Shown: positions 18,804 through 28,225, counted from the first letter of the stretch. The stretch is DNA of 64,000 nucleotides from Cohnella abietis (GCF_004295585.1 NZ_AP019400.1:1641501-1705500); one strand, 5' to 3'. A program made the numbers and translations. The notes: a model not told the origin generated them from the letters alone.

Positions 18804-18850
18804 ACGCCACTCGTTCTCCAATAGGGAGAACTGGGTGGCGTTTTGTGTTT
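18804..18850 (+). terminator. Terminator after the GH50-like gene
   Basis: ACGCCAC (18804-18810) pairs with GTGGCGT (18835-18841), with an inner stem TTCTCC/GGAGAA, followed by a T-rich stretch TTTTGTGTTTT. Confidence 0.75.
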
Positions 18851-18886
18851 TCTACGGCATATTTGTGGCTACTATAGGAGGTCGAC

Positions 18887-19858
18887 ATGTATATGGGTAT
18901 TGATCACGATCGTTTATTCAAAGAATTGCTTCAAACCTTCTTCAAAGAGTTTATGCAGCTATTTTTTCCGCAGGCTTGCCCTCATATCGATTTCTCACAT
19001 GTGACTTTCCTGTCTGAGGAATTGTTTACGGATGTGACAGGAGGGGCCACTGGGCGTGTTGATGTTCTTATTGAGACTAAATTGATGGAAGAGGGTGGTA
19101 ATAATGATAATTTAGATGAACTTAGTAAGGCTTTGATTATTGTACATCTGGAGCCGCAGTCTTATTATCAAAGCAACTTCGCAGAGAGAATGTTTCTCTA
19201 TTCTAGTAAACTATACGAGAAATACCGTCGGCGCATTTTACCTATTGCAATATTTAGCCATGACCGGGATATACAGGAGCCAGATAGATTTACCTGGAGC
19301 TTTCCGTTCTTAAATGTAATGACTTTTCGGTATTTTACAGTACAATTAAGTAAGCACAAATGGCGAACATTTCTTGACAAAGGTAACCCAGTGGCCGCTG
19401 CACTCTTGAGCAGTATGGGATATAATAAGAGTGAGCGTGTTATGGTGAAGCTTGAATTTCTACGTATGATGACTAAGATGCAGCTAGATCCGGCAAGAAT
19501 GAAGATGCTCACGGTATTTTTTGAAACTTATTTGCAATTAACCCCTGCTGAAAGCATTCAATTACAGGAAAATATAGAACGAATATATCCGCACGAGGAG
19601 GAGAAGCTGATGGAGTGGATGACCTCATGGGAGAAGAAGGGCAAAGAGGAAGGAATTAAGGAAGGTCTTAAGGAAGGTTTGCTGAAAGGTAAAGAGGAAG
19701 GGCTGCTCAAAGGCAAACAGGAAGGTATACAAGAGGGCATACAGGAGAGTAAACAGGAAATAGCTCTAAAAATGCTTGAAAAGGGACTTGACCCGGAAAT
19801 TATTGAAGAGATAACGGGTTTAAGCTCATCGCAAATCAGCAAGCTTCATAAACACTAA
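18887..19858 (+). CDS. Rpn-family PD-(D/E)XK nuclease / transposase-like protein
   Basis: 323 residues, start ATG five bases after AGGAGG. The N-terminal start DHDRLFKELLQTFFKEFMQLF, then GRVDVLIETKL and the block IIVHLEPQS, are the PD-(D/E)XK nuclease core of the Rpn (recombination-promoting nuclease) family, often mislabelled transposase. No inverted repeats flank it. Residues 250-300 are a run of KEG/KGK-type repeats (EEGIKEGLKEGLLKGKEEG), then an end like a small helical domain (GLDPEIIEEITGLSSSQ). A strong internal Shine-Dalgarno with in-frame ATG lies at 19595-19612. Rpn proteins in enteric bacteria act in DNA cleavage and phage defence (family knowledge). Confidence 0.8.
   Translation: MYMGIDHDRLFKELLQTFFKEFMQLFFPQACPHIDFSHVTFLSEELFTDVTGGATGRVDVLIETKLMEEGGNNDNLDELSKALIIVHLEPQSYYQSNFAERMFLYSSKLYEKYRRRILPIAIFSHDRDIQEPDRFTWSFPFLNVMTFRYFTVQLSKHKWRTFLDKGNPVAAALLSSMGYNKSERVMVKLEFLRMMTKMQLDPARMKMLTVFFETYLQLTPAESIQLQENIERIYPHEEEKLMEWMTSWEKKGKEEGIKEGLKEGLLKGKEEGLLKGKQEGIQEGIQESKQEIALKMLEKGLDPEIIEEITGLSSSQISKLHKH
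19595..19612 (+). promoter_or_regulatory. Internal Shine-Dalgarno and in-frame ATG inside the Rpn gene
   Basis: GAGGAGGAG (19595-19603) stands six bases before ATG 19610, which is codon 242 of the gene. Translation from here would give an 82-residue protein containing only the KEG repeats and C-terminal domain. The bases also encode Glu-Glu-Glu, so chance is possible. Confidence 0.45.
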
Positions 19859-19898
19859 TCATTAACACTTAAGAATGATTCACCGTTAAAATGTAGAG

Positions 19899-19938
19899 AA
19901 ACCTTGATGCCAGATTTCTGGTCATCAAGGTTTTTTTG
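19899..19938 (+). terminator. Terminator between convergent genes
   Basis: AAACCTTGATG (19899-19909) pairs with CATCAAGGTTT (19923-19933), with an inner CAGA/CTG extension, followed by a T-run. It ends the Rpn gene and may also serve the AraC gene on the other strand. Confidence 0.85.
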
Positions 19939-19965
19939 TTCTTTCATGGGCAAGTTGGGCCATTA

Positions 19966-20853
19966 CTAAGTGTTGGATGATCGGTAGAAGGCATTGCGAT
20001 AGTCGGTGGGGGTGACCTGTTCATATTTTTTGAAAAGCTTCATAAAGTACTTCTCGTCTTCAAATCCAAGCAAATAGGCAATTTCTTTAATACTCTGTCC
20101 TGTTTGGGTTAAAAGCTCCTTAGACTTAGACATTTTTTGCAAAATAATATAGTCGTGAATACTAGTACCCATCTGCTTTTTGAATATACGGGACAAGTAA
20201 TCCTTGTTGTAGAAAAATTCCTCAGCTATTTCCGCAACGTTAATATTCCTTGTGCAGTTGATTCGAATATATTCTAAAATTTTCACAAGAGGTGCACGAC
20301 CAACATTTGTCTCACTCTCCTGAAGAGAGCTTGAAATATATTGCTCCGAGAGCTCGATGAGCAGAGAGGTAAGCGTGTAGTTGACGGCTTGCTTTGTATA
20401 GTAATTGGCGTTAGCCACATGAATCAGCTGGCGGAAAATAATATGAATCCGATCCATATGCGCTGGAGTGGAAAAAATGGGCAAGTAGATATAGGAGGTT
20501 AGCTTGTTGGTAGGGTGAACATTTTTCAATAGAAGGATCTCCGCCCTCGCAACATCCTCATCGATAATCTCATACGAGCTCTGACAGTAAAAGTGCAGCC
20601 AGTTAAAATTAATTTCCTCTTTTGATGGAGCATAGCCTTTATGTTCTTGGTTAGGGAGTAGTAGTAGCACTTGATCTCGTCCAACCTGGTACTGATTATT
20701 GTTCTGCTCAATATAGGGAATTCCCTTAAGACCTATAATAATCTCGAAGCTGTCCATCGTCCGTGTGGGATGAATGAAATTTTCCTTGTAAGCAAAGTGA
20801 TCACCAGAGAGAAAGAAAAGCGGATCGTGTAGGGTTGTTTTCAAAAATTGCAT
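19966..20853 (-). CDS. AraC-family transcriptional regulator
   Basis: 295 residues. The N-terminal half is a cupin-like sugar-sensing domain (GLKGIPYIEQNNNQYQVG near residue 42, LLLLPNQEHKGYAPS near 68). The C-terminal hundred residues are the double helix-turn-helix of AraC proteins, with FFYNKDYLSRIFKKQMGTS near 214 and AYLLGFEDEKYFMKLFKKY near 260. It is transcribed divergently from the GH127 gene at 21109, so it probably activates that gene on sensing an arabinose-containing sugar; this is inferred from position. The start is supported by AGAGGG on the minus strand. Confidence 0.9.
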   Translation of the reverse strand: MQFLKTTLHDPLFFLSGDHFAYKENFIHPTRTMDSFEIIIGLKGIPYIEQNNNQYQVGRDQVLLLLPNQEHKGYAPSKEEINFNWLHFYCQSSYEIIDEDVARAEILLLKNVHPTNKLTSYIYLPIFSTPAHMDRIHIIFRQLIHVANANYYTKQAVNYTLTSLLIELSEQYISSSLQESETNVGRAPLVKILEYIRINCTRNINVAEIAEEFFYNKDYLSRIFKKQMGTSIHDYIILQKMSKSKELLTQTGQSIKEIAYLLGFEDEKYFMKLFKKYEQVTPTDYRNAFYRSSNT

Positions 20854-21108
20854 GTTCCGCAGCCCTCTTTCCTTAGGTGTATGTGGGTTATTTTAGATAA
20901 GTATAATAGAAGATTTCTTATTGCGGAAGTCTCAAGAGTGAACAGCTACAGCTTACATGGAGTAACCCAATAAAGGTCTGTATTTTCCACCTAATCTAAT
21001 AATCAGACCACTGCTGGCAAATGGGTTTATAGATAAAATATGAACAGATACGAAAACCCCTGTGAAGGCTACAGGAAAACTATAACTATTATGCGAGGAT
21101 GAGAGAAT

Positions 21109-23064
21109 ATGTTTAAAAAGCTTAATTCTGTGTCGTTCGATAAAGTGACGATTAATGATTCATTCTGGTCTGGGCGGATAGAGAGAGTCAGAGAGAAGAC
21201 ACTGCCTCATCTATGGAATAATTTCGTGGAAGACGGCTATTTCCGTAATTTTGACAAGGCAGCGGGGATTATGGAAGGAGAATATGAGGGCGAGCTGTTT
21301 AACGACGGACTATTCTATACAGGTCTGGAAGGGGCTTGCTGGATGTATAAGCAGCGTCCTACTCCCGAGCTAGCACTAATGATTGATGAGGCTGTTGATA
21401 AGGTTATTGCGATGCAGCAGCCAGATGGTTACTTGAATTCATTTATTACGATTGTTGCTCCAGATCAGAGATGGACGGATATCCTGTTCGGACATGAATT
21501 ATATACGGCGGGTACCTTCTTCGAAGCTGCAGCTGCCCACTATGATGCGACAGGTAATACGAAGCTTCTAGACGCTGCGCGTAGATTTGCTGATCATATC
21601 GATGCTACATTCGGACATGGAAAGCGTCTGATCTATGAAGGGCACGAAGAAATTGAACTAGGGCTGATTAAGCTTTATATGGCGACAGATGAAATACGGT
21701 ATTACAAACTGGCGGAATTCTTCGTAGAGATGCGAGGCAATCCTGAGGCTAAGGAACAAATGTACGGCGGTTGGTCGGCAATGACTAAAGGTGCTCTACA
21801 ACTGGAAGCACTCCCTTTTGGAGTGCATGGCAGAGAGAAGTATATGCAGGCGCATGTGCCGGTGAAGCAGCAGGATACCATTGAAGGTCATGCTGTTAGA
21901 GCGACATATCTCTATGCAAGTGTCGCGGATATTGTTGAGCTGTCAGGTGATGAAGAATACGCCCTAGCGCTGGAACGAATCTGGGACAACATGGTTAACC
22001 GAAGAATGTACATTACCGGTGGCATTGGTGACACCATCCGAGGCTGGGAAGGCTTCTCCGAGGATTATGTTCTGCCTAACGACGAAGCCTATTGTGAGAC
22101 TTGTGCATCGATCGGCCTTGTCTTCTGGGGCCAACGGATGAATAACCTTTATGGAGACGCTAAATATGCAGACATTCTGGAGAGAGTGCTCTATAATGCG
22201 CTACTTGCGGGAATTTCATTAGATGGGGAGAAGTTCTTCTACGTTAATCCTTTGGATAGTGACGCTAAGCACCGCAGACAGGCAAACTTTACATGCGCTT
22301 GTTGTCCCCCGAATGTGCTTCGCTTTTTCCCGAAGATGGGGGAGTACATTTACAGCAGCAAAGAAAATGACCTCTACGTCAACCAGTTCATAGGTGGAAC
22401 GGTAGACATTGATATCGAGGGCACATCAGTTAAGCTTCAGCAGGAAACAAATTATCCAAACGATGGCGATATTAAACTGGTTATTCAGCCAGACGCGGCC
22501 AAGTCCTTTAACCTCTACATCCGAATTCCTGGATGGAGCAAGGGAGCTGATATTCGCGTAAATGGGGAATTAATAGCTGATTTAGTGTCGGACAAAGGCT
22601 ATGTATGCATTAGTCGAGAATGGCAGCAGGGGGATACCGTTGAAGTATCGATTCTAATGACCATTAAACAAATCCAAGCTCACCCAAATGTGGAGTCCAA
22701 TCGTGGAAAGCTCGCTCTAGAGCGGGGCCCAATTGTTTATTGTTTAGAGGCGACGGATCATGATGAAGATGTTACACAAATCTCACTCCCGCGCGGTACC
22801 GAGCTCCATGCGGTATATCAACCTGAATTATTAGACGGAGTTCATGTCATTCGGGGACTAGGATATACCTTCAGCGATAAGGACAAGGCTCAAAGGCAGC
22901 AATGGAGTGCTCAGCTTTATAGCGAGGCGTTACCACCAGCATGGCAGGGCAAAGAAATCGATATTACGGCAGTTCCCTACTACGCTTGGGCCAATCGTGA
23001 TGCTGGCAAAATGGTCGTTTGGATTAATGAGTCGCTGCAGGTTGCTCCGATTAGCAATGACTGA
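21109..23064 (+). CDS. GH127 beta-L-arabinofuranosidase (copy 1)
   Basis: 651 residues, cytoplasmic. GH127 (DUF1680) enzymes release L-arabinose from beta-L-arabinofuranosides using a zinc-bound Cys nucleophile. The expected ligands are visible: Glu330 and Cys332 in AYCETCAS, and Cys398-Cys399 in CACCPPN. The (alpha/alpha)6 barrel starts with DSFWSGRIERVREKTLPHLW and is followed by beta-sandwich domains. The start is ATG with a GAGGATGAGAG stretch upstream. Its 3' 800 bases are almost identical to those of the GH127 gene at 41703, while the 5' part is clearly diverged. An AraC regulator is divergent from it. Confidence 0.92.
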   Translation: MFKKLNSVSFDKVTINDSFWSGRIERVREKTLPHLWNNFVEDGYFRNFDKAAGIMEGEYEGELFNDGLFYTGLEGACWMYKQRPTPELALMIDEAVDKVIAMQQPDGYLNSFITIVAPDQRWTDILFGHELYTAGTFFEAAAAHYDATGNTKLLDAARRFADHIDATFGHGKRLIYEGHEEIELGLIKLYMATDEIRYYKLAEFFVEMRGNPEAKEQMYGGWSAMTKGALQLEALPFGVHGREKYMQAHVPVKQQDTIEGHAVRATYLYASVADIVELSGDEEYALALERIWDNMVNRRMYITGGIGDTIRGWEGFSEDYVLPNDEAYCETCASIGLVFWGQRMNNLYGDAKYADILERVLYNALLAGISLDGEKFFYVNPLDSDAKHRRQANFTCACCPPNVLRFFPKMGEYIYSSKENDLYVNQFIGGTVDIDIEGTSVKLQQETNYPNDGDIKLVIQPDAAKSFNLYIRIPGWSKGADIRVNGELIADLVSDKGYVCISREWQQGDTVEVSILMTIKQIQAHPNVESNRGKLALERGPIVYCLEATDHDEDVTQISLPRGTELHAVYQPELLDGVHVIRGLGYTFSDKDKAQRQQWSAQLYSEALPPAWQGKEIDITAVPYYAWANRDAGKMVVWINESLQVAPISND

Positions 23065-23137
23065 TACACGTTAAATAAATAGTTTTCAAATAGATCACTT
23101 CTTCACTTTATGCTGTCTTGGTAAAGTGAAGAGTGAT
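22338..23137 (+). repeat. 800-bp near-identical repeat, copy 1 (GH127 3' half and terminator)
   Basis: Matches 42932-43731 over 800 bases with about five differences that I could find by eye, all in third codon positions. The repeat runs from codon 410 through the stop into the terminator stem. Confidence 0.93.
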
Positions 23138-23143
23138 TTTTTT
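23094..23143 (+). terminator. Terminator after GH127 copy 1
   Basis: CTTCACTTTA (23101-23110) pairs with TAAAGTGAAG (23122-23131). An outer ATCACT/AGTGAT extension and a run of seven T follow. Confidence 0.9.
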
Positions 23144-23233
23144 GTTGTTCCAATTGCTAAAGAGAGTAATCACAAGACTATAAAAGTAAGGGTAAACCAT
23201 TAACGGGCTTGAAAGATTATGAGAACATATTGT

Positions 23234-23270
23234 TTGTAAGCGGTATCAAAAACAATCTAGATGCCGCTTA
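23234..23270 (+). promoter_or_regulatory. cre-like site and inverted partner before the beta-helix/dockerin gene
   Basis: TTGTAAGCGGTATCA (23234-23248) fits the Bacillus cre pattern WTGNAANCGNWNNCW at every fixed position. TAAGCGG (23237-23243) is inverted as CCGCTTA (23264-23270), so the two could form a paired operator. Carbon catabolite control by CcpA is the likely meaning. Confidence 0.55.
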
Positions 23271-23305
23271 TAAATTATCCCATACTTAGAAGGAGCGAAA
23301 ACAAC

Positions 23306-26300
23306 ATGAAAATCAGATTCAAAGTATCAGCTTTTTATTATGTAGTGTGTTTTAGTTTCGCGGTATTAGCAGTTATTTTATTTAGTGCACCCACTTCTGC
23401 GTACGCAGCAAATTATTACATCAGTAATAATAACTGTAGCAATACGAATACTGGTAATTCCGGAACACTCACGGGTGGCAATGAAGGTCCATGGTGTGAT
23501 TTTACCCCTGTAAATACGAAGACATTTGCTGCAGGTGATGCGATTTACCTGGAACGGGGCAGCAGCTGGACGCAGGAATTCAAGCCAGCAGGCGGTTCGG
23601 GAACTTCAGCAAACTGGATTCTCGTTGATGCTTATGGAACCGGTGAGCGGCCTATCATCCGTGGGAATAATAATGCAACAGATAGGACGTTTACGCTTAG
23701 GAATGCTGATTATTGGGAAGTCCGCAATCTTGAGATTAGTCATGCAGGAATAGGACCGCAGTTTCTCTATTCAACGATTGGACATCAGGGCATTATTTTC
23801 AAAAACAATTATATTCATGACATGGTTGGAGGTCCAAATGCAATAGCGGTTCAGGTAAGAAGTGCGGATGTAGCCGCTCTGCCAACTGCTGGACAATGGC
23901 TAGTAAAGGATGTTGAAATTTCTGAAAATAAAATTGGTCCAACTTCATCCTATGGTGTAGTTGTTATGCATAATAATGCTGCGGCTCCTACCAATACCTT
24001 TCAAAATATCAAGTTGAATAATAATGATTTGCAAGACATATCAGCCAAAGCAATTGTATTTATGAATGTACAGGATTCTTATTGGACGGGAAACCGAATA
24101 GACCGTGCTGCAAATGTAAATCAAGCGGGTGGAACTACGGCGAGCTTCTTATTCGGCACAAAAAATATAACGATTGCCAACAATTTATTCTTGAATACGC
24201 CTGATACGGGATCGACGGATCAATCAGCGATTGATAATGAAGGGAAAAATGATGCAAACCATTTTAGAGGCAACTACTTTGCCAACAACTTTGGTGGTGC
24301 CTTGGAATGGCTCATGTGTAATTGCATAGTTCCAGACCGACTAGGTACAGACTTTAACAGCAACAACGAGGTGTTAGGAAATACCTTTGTAAATAACGGT
24401 CTCGGAGCATTATGGGCGACAAGTGATACAGGGCAATCTACGGGCACTATTACTGACAATTTGTTCTTTGAGAATGAATTCCTAAGAGACGAAAGCCGCT
24501 TCACAGCCTGGTCATCAATAGTCAATAATGTATTCGTTCCGTCACCTTCCAAAATCAATAATGCTGCCAACGATTTCGGAGCTGTTGGACATTCTGGAAA
24601 TTGGTCGCAGCAATTATACGATGGCACCAGCTATACGAATCTGAACTATGACTCTACCGAGAAATGGTACGGAACTACCGGCGGCTATATTTCGCAGTTT
24701 AATCTACGTGCTTCTGATACAGCAACAGACTGGATTTCCAGAGCTTGGACAGCGCCTTATAGTGGCATTGTAAGTCTACGAGGGCAAGCCTTCATAAATA
24801 GTGTCGGTGGAGACGGGGTATTGGTTCGCGTAACTCAGAATGGTCAAGTTATTTGGCCTGTTTCCAGCAATTCGCAGTCCATATCATCCAATGACTATAC
24901 AGGATATGCAACTAATTTGGATTCCATCTCTGTTGCTCAGAATGATGTTATCCGCTTTGAAGTAAATAATGGAGGAATTGATGGGGCAAATGATGCCGTT
25001 AGTTGGACGCCTACTATTGCTTATACTAGTGGAGGTCATAGTAGCGCTGATGAAGCATCAGTGCCTGGTCACATTACAGATCTTGCAGTTAGTTCAACTC
25101 AACATAATAAAGCTATATTGACTTGGACTGCATCAGGTAGCAACGGAGGCACAGGAACTGCTTCGCGTTATGACATTCGGTATTCAACTTCGCCAATTAC
25201 CGAACAGAACTGGTCCACTGCAACAAAAGTAGTAGAGAGACCATTCCCACAAATATCGGGGACATCACAATCTGTTACTATCCCCCTTTTGGATGCAAAT
25301 ACTCTTTATTATTTTGCTATAAAGACAATAAATGAAATACCTAATGAATCTTCGCTGTCCAATGTAACAAGCTCTTCAACGAATGCAGATATAACCGAAT
25401 TAGTGAATCCTGGGTTTGAAGAGGGAATTGTTGCGCCATGGGGTGCACAGGGTGCATCGATTGATGTGAGCAATATCTATGCGCACACGGGCAACTATTC
25501 GCTGTGGGCCTCTAATCGTTCTGATACATGGGCAGGGGCATTTCAGGATATTACAAGTTTATTAAATTCGAAGGGACAAGGAACCTATTCCTTCGGAGTG
25601 TGGGCCAAGTTTGCAAACCATTCTTCAGGTGGAATGGTAACGCTTAATATTACAGATAGTGCAGGCGCGCATTGGTACACGACTCCCATTACGATGATAA
25701 GTAGTGATGAGTTTACGAAAATTATAGGCATTAAAGATATTGCATGGACAGGTACGGTTACCCGCGCAAGTATATATTTTCAATCTGATAGCTCTATGGA
25801 AGATATTTACTTAGATGATTTCTTTCTCGATAGGGCAATAGAGACAACAAGTGCATCAACCTTAATGGGTGATCATTTGGTTAATAGTGATTCGGAATTT
25901 GAACTGACGTATGGTCTTGAAGGGATTAACGAGATTGGATTTGATCATATTTATGCCCAAGATCTAACGATCACTTTTGATTCCACCAAGTTAGAGTATA
26001 TCTCCGTCTCTTCATTAAAAGCAGGATTTACTGTTATTAGCGATGAGGAGATTGCACCTGGGAAAGTAAGGATCATCGCGGTTTCAAAAGGCTCCAGTAT
26101 AGCAGCCATTGGAGAATGGTTAAAGTTTGTTTTCAAAGCTAAAACCTTTGTTGTGCCAATGGATGTAACCGTTAATGTCAGCGCTATATTGATAGCCAAC
26201 ATTCAGGGTGATGAGCTCGAAATCGCTGGTTCTTCTCTAGCCTTTAAAATCCAAAACCGTGGGGACTTGAACGGAGATGGTCGCATTAGCATAGGGGATT

Positions 26301-26440
26301 TAGCAATTGCGGGCTCCTATTATGGAAAGACCTTCTCGGATCCGAACTGGAACAATATATACAAAAAAGCGGATATCAATCAAGACAATGTGATTGACAT
26401 TGCAGATCTGTCAGCCATTGCTCAGCTTATTCTGAATTAA
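23306..26440 (+). CDS. Secreted parallel beta-helix protein with FnIII, CBM, cohesin-like and dockerin domains
   Basis: 1044 residues; ATG 23306 is chosen because AAGGAG lies ten bases upstream and a clean signal peptide follows (cleaved near SAYA-ANYY, about residue 34). Order: right-handed beta-helix of polysaccharide-lyase type (about 35-450), a beta-sandwich (460-580), fibronectin III (585-690), a CBM4/9-like module starting NPGFEEG (about 700-845), a cohesin-like domain (851-985), and a type I dockerin (986-1044). The dockerin has two calcium loops, DLNGDGRISIGD and DINQDNVIDIAD, with Asp/Asn at positions 1, 3, 5 and 12. The next gene encodes a cohesin-SLH protein, a likely surface receptor. 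The substrate is unknown, perhaps pectin. Confidence 0.85.
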   Translation: MKIRFKVSAFYYVVCFSFAVLAVILFSAPTSAYAANYYISNNNCSNTNTGNSGTLTGGNEGPWCDFTPVNTKTFAAGDAIYLERGSSWTQEFKPAGGSGTSANWILVDAYGTGERPIIRGNNNATDRTFTLRNADYWEVRNLEISHAGIGPQFLYSTIGHQGIIFKNNYIHDMVGGPNAIAVQVRSADVAALPTAGQWLVKDVEISENKIGPTSSYGVVVMHNNAAAPTNTFQNIKLNNNDLQDISAKAIVFMNVQDSYWTGNRIDRAANVNQAGGTTASFLFGTKNITIANNLFLNTPDTGSTDQSAIDNEGKNDANHFRGNYFANNFGGALEWLMCNCIVPDRLGTDFNSNNEVLGNTFVNNGLGALWATSDTGQSTGTITDNLFFENEFLRDESRFTAWSSIVNNVFVPSPSKINNAANDFGAVGHSGNWSQQLYDGTSYTNLNYDSTEKWYGTTGGYISQFNLRASDTATDWISRAWTAPYSGIVSLRGQAFINSVGGDGVLVRVTQNGQVIWPVSSNSQSISSNDYTGYATNLDSISVAQNDVIRFEVNNGGIDGANDAVSWTPTIAYTSGGHSSADEASVPGHITDLAVSSTQHNKAILTWTASGSNGGTGTASRYDIRYSTSPITEQNWSTATKVVERPFPQISGTSQSVTIPLLDANTLYYFAIKTINEIPNESSLSNVTSSSTNADITELVNPGFEEGIVAPWGAQGASIDVSNIYAHTGNYSLWASNRSDTWAGAFQDITSLLNSKGQGTYSFGVWAKFANHSSGGMVTLNITDSAGAHWYTTPITMISSDEFTKIIGIKDIAWTGTVTRASIYFQSDSSMEDIYLDDFFLDRAIETTSASTLMGDHLVNSDSEFELTYGLEGINEIGFDHIYAQDLTITFDSTKLEYISVSSLKAGFTVISDEEIAPGKVRIIAVSKGSSIAAIGEWLKFVFKAKTFVVPMDVTVNVSAILIANIQGDELEIAGSSLAFKIQNRGDLNGDGRISIGDLAIAGSYYGKTFSDPNWNNIYKKADINQDNVIDIADLSAIAQLILN

Positions 26441-26505
26441 TTGCGGGCTAAAGGGAGAGGGGACAGGGATCTCTCTCTCTCTGCTAAATGAAAGGAAGAT
26501 ATTGA

Positions 26506-28110
26506 ATGAAAATAACGAGATGGATATCTCTATTTGCAGTAATTTCTTTACTTTTTACAACCCTCTTCTCCGTACATGTCTTCGCAGCTTCATCATCTTC
26601 TTACTCGTTGCAGCCCTCCTCTTCAACGATAATAGCGGGCGACGAGTTCACGATTACGATTAGTGGAAATAGGCTCATGGATCTGTTCGGATATGAAGTT
26701 AACGTATCTTATGATACTGGTCTCTTACAGTTTCAAGGAGCGGTAAATTCTATTGGAGGATTTGCTATTGAACCTATTGTGCAGCAAGGCAAAATTACAT
26801 TTGCGGGTACAAAAATTGGTCAAGCTCAAGGTGACAGTGGGACAGCTACATTATGTACATTGCGTTTTAAGGCAGTGGCTTCGGGTATAGCCGACATTAC
26901 GTTGACTTCAGTGAAAGAAATTAACAGCCAACTCATGTCTACTACACAGCTTTCTAATACGGCTACCAAAGTTACTGTTAACTCTGTTGAAATATCAACG
27001 CCCAATGATGGCGTGAGTGTCAGCGGTACAACTATTGTGAAGATACAAGATTCAATAGCCGTAGTGAATGTTGAAGCGAATCGAAGGTCAGTTTCTATTC
27101 CTATTCGCGAAATTGGAGAGTTACCGGTTAGTATTCGTACTGGCTCTCTGACAATTAACATAAAGGCGGAGTTGCTGAAAGCCTTGAAGAAGCAATTAGG
27201 CAATAGTGAAGGAGCCTTATTGGAGGTAATGTTCCCTCCAGTTGATAATATAAATGCTGTTGAAACTGTATTGAAGAAAAATAAGGCCAAGGTGAATATA
27301 GTCGGAGAAGTGTTTGACGTCAGTATCAGCCTTAAAGCGACTAATGGACACCAAGTAATCGCTGAACAAGTGGGGTCAAATGTAGAGCTAATATTCTCTT
27401 ATAAGGGCAATGTGCTCGATGCTAAGCTTCTAGGTATATATTATATCAACAGCGATCTTACTAATTGGGAATATATAGATTCCATTGTTAATGCTCAAAC
27501 AGAAACAGTTACTGCTACACTTACTCATCTAAGTCAATATGCGCTAGTGGAATATAATAAGTCTTTTAGTGATATACCTTCTACGCACTGGGCCTTCCGT
27601 ACAATACAGATTCTGGCTGCTAAGCATATTGTTAATGGTGTGACGATTGAAGAGTTCAATCCCAATAAAGCAACGACTAGAGCTGAGTTCACTTCACTGT
27701 TAGTAAGAGCACTTGATCTTAAGGCATCAAGCTTTCAAGGCTCATCGTTCGTCGATGTTACTTCAGATGCTTGGTATGCTAAAGATGTTGAAGCTGCGTA
27801 TACAACCGGTTTGGTCAATGGCGTATCCAAGGAGCGATTTATGCCGGACGCAGTGATGACGCGCGAGCAAATGGCCGCATCTATTTTAAGAGCATTTAAA
27901 TGGAAAAATAAACAAGAAGTACAGCCCGTGAATGCACGTGATACCTTTAAAGATGATAGCGGCATATCCAGCTGGGCTAGAGAGGACGTACATATGGCTC
28001 TCACTACTGGACTCATGAAGGGTAAACCGGGAAATGTATTTCAACCCAAATCCGCTACTTCTCGAGTAGAAGCGGCACAGGCGATTATGAATTTACTGAC
28101 AGTAAGGTGA
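26506..28110 (+). CDS. Cohesin-SLH cell-surface anchoring protein
   Basis: 534 residues, ATG after AAAGGAAG. Order: signal peptide (1-28); a cohesin domain (about 33-160) with the family's GDEFTITISG start, VSYDTGLLQFQGA and a closing LRFKAVASG strand; a 190-residue linker domain ending in LTHLSQYALVEYNK; and three SLH repeats (353-534: SFSDIPSTHWAFRTIQIL, SFVDVTSDAWYAKDVEAAY, FKDDSGISSWAREDVHMAL). The architecture recalls clostridial surface proteins that hold dockerin enzymes on the wall. It lies 65 bases after the dockerin gene with no strong terminator between, so the two are probably one operon. Confidence 0.85.
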   Translation: MKITRWISLFAVISLLFTTLFSVHVFAASSSSYSLQPSSSTIIAGDEFTITISGNRLMDLFGYEVNVSYDTGLLQFQGAVNSIGGFAIEPIVQQGKITFAGTKIGQAQGDSGTATLCTLRFKAVASGIADITLTSVKEINSQLMSTTQLSNTATKVTVNSVEISTPNDGVSVSGTTIVKIQDSIAVVNVEANRRSVSIPIREIGELPVSIRTGSLTINIKAELLKALKKQLGNSEGALLEVMFPPVDNINAVETVLKKNKAKVNIVGEVFDVSISLKATNGHQVIAEQVGSNVELIFSYKGNVLDAKLLGIYYINSDLTNWEYIDSIVNAQTETVTATLTHLSQYALVEYNKSFSDIPSTHWAFRTIQILAAKHIVNGVTIEEFNPNKATTRAEFTSLLVRALDLKASSFQGSSFVDVTSDAWYAKDVEAAYTTGLVNGVSKERFMPDAVMTREQMAASILRAFKWKNKQEVQPVNARDTFKDDSGISSWAREDVHMALTTGLMKGKPGNVFQPKSATSRVEAAQAIMNLLTVR

Positions 28111-28225
28111 TACAACAGATTTCCGTACTCTGAAGACTATTAATGTAAGGTAAGACCATTATGACGTCGAAATGGATATGATAATATTTTATTTGAATGC
28201 GCTACCAATAGAAGGAGGAAAGACA

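Noticed and set aside
19558-19842. A 94-codon minus-strand frame opposite the Rpn gene
   Set aside because: It is the antisense of the repetitive KEG codons, with low-complexity Ser/Pro/Leu content.
18887-19858. Rpn gene as an active transposon
   Set aside because: No terminal inverted repeats or target duplication are visible; the protein is a nuclease-family member commonly mislabelled transposase.
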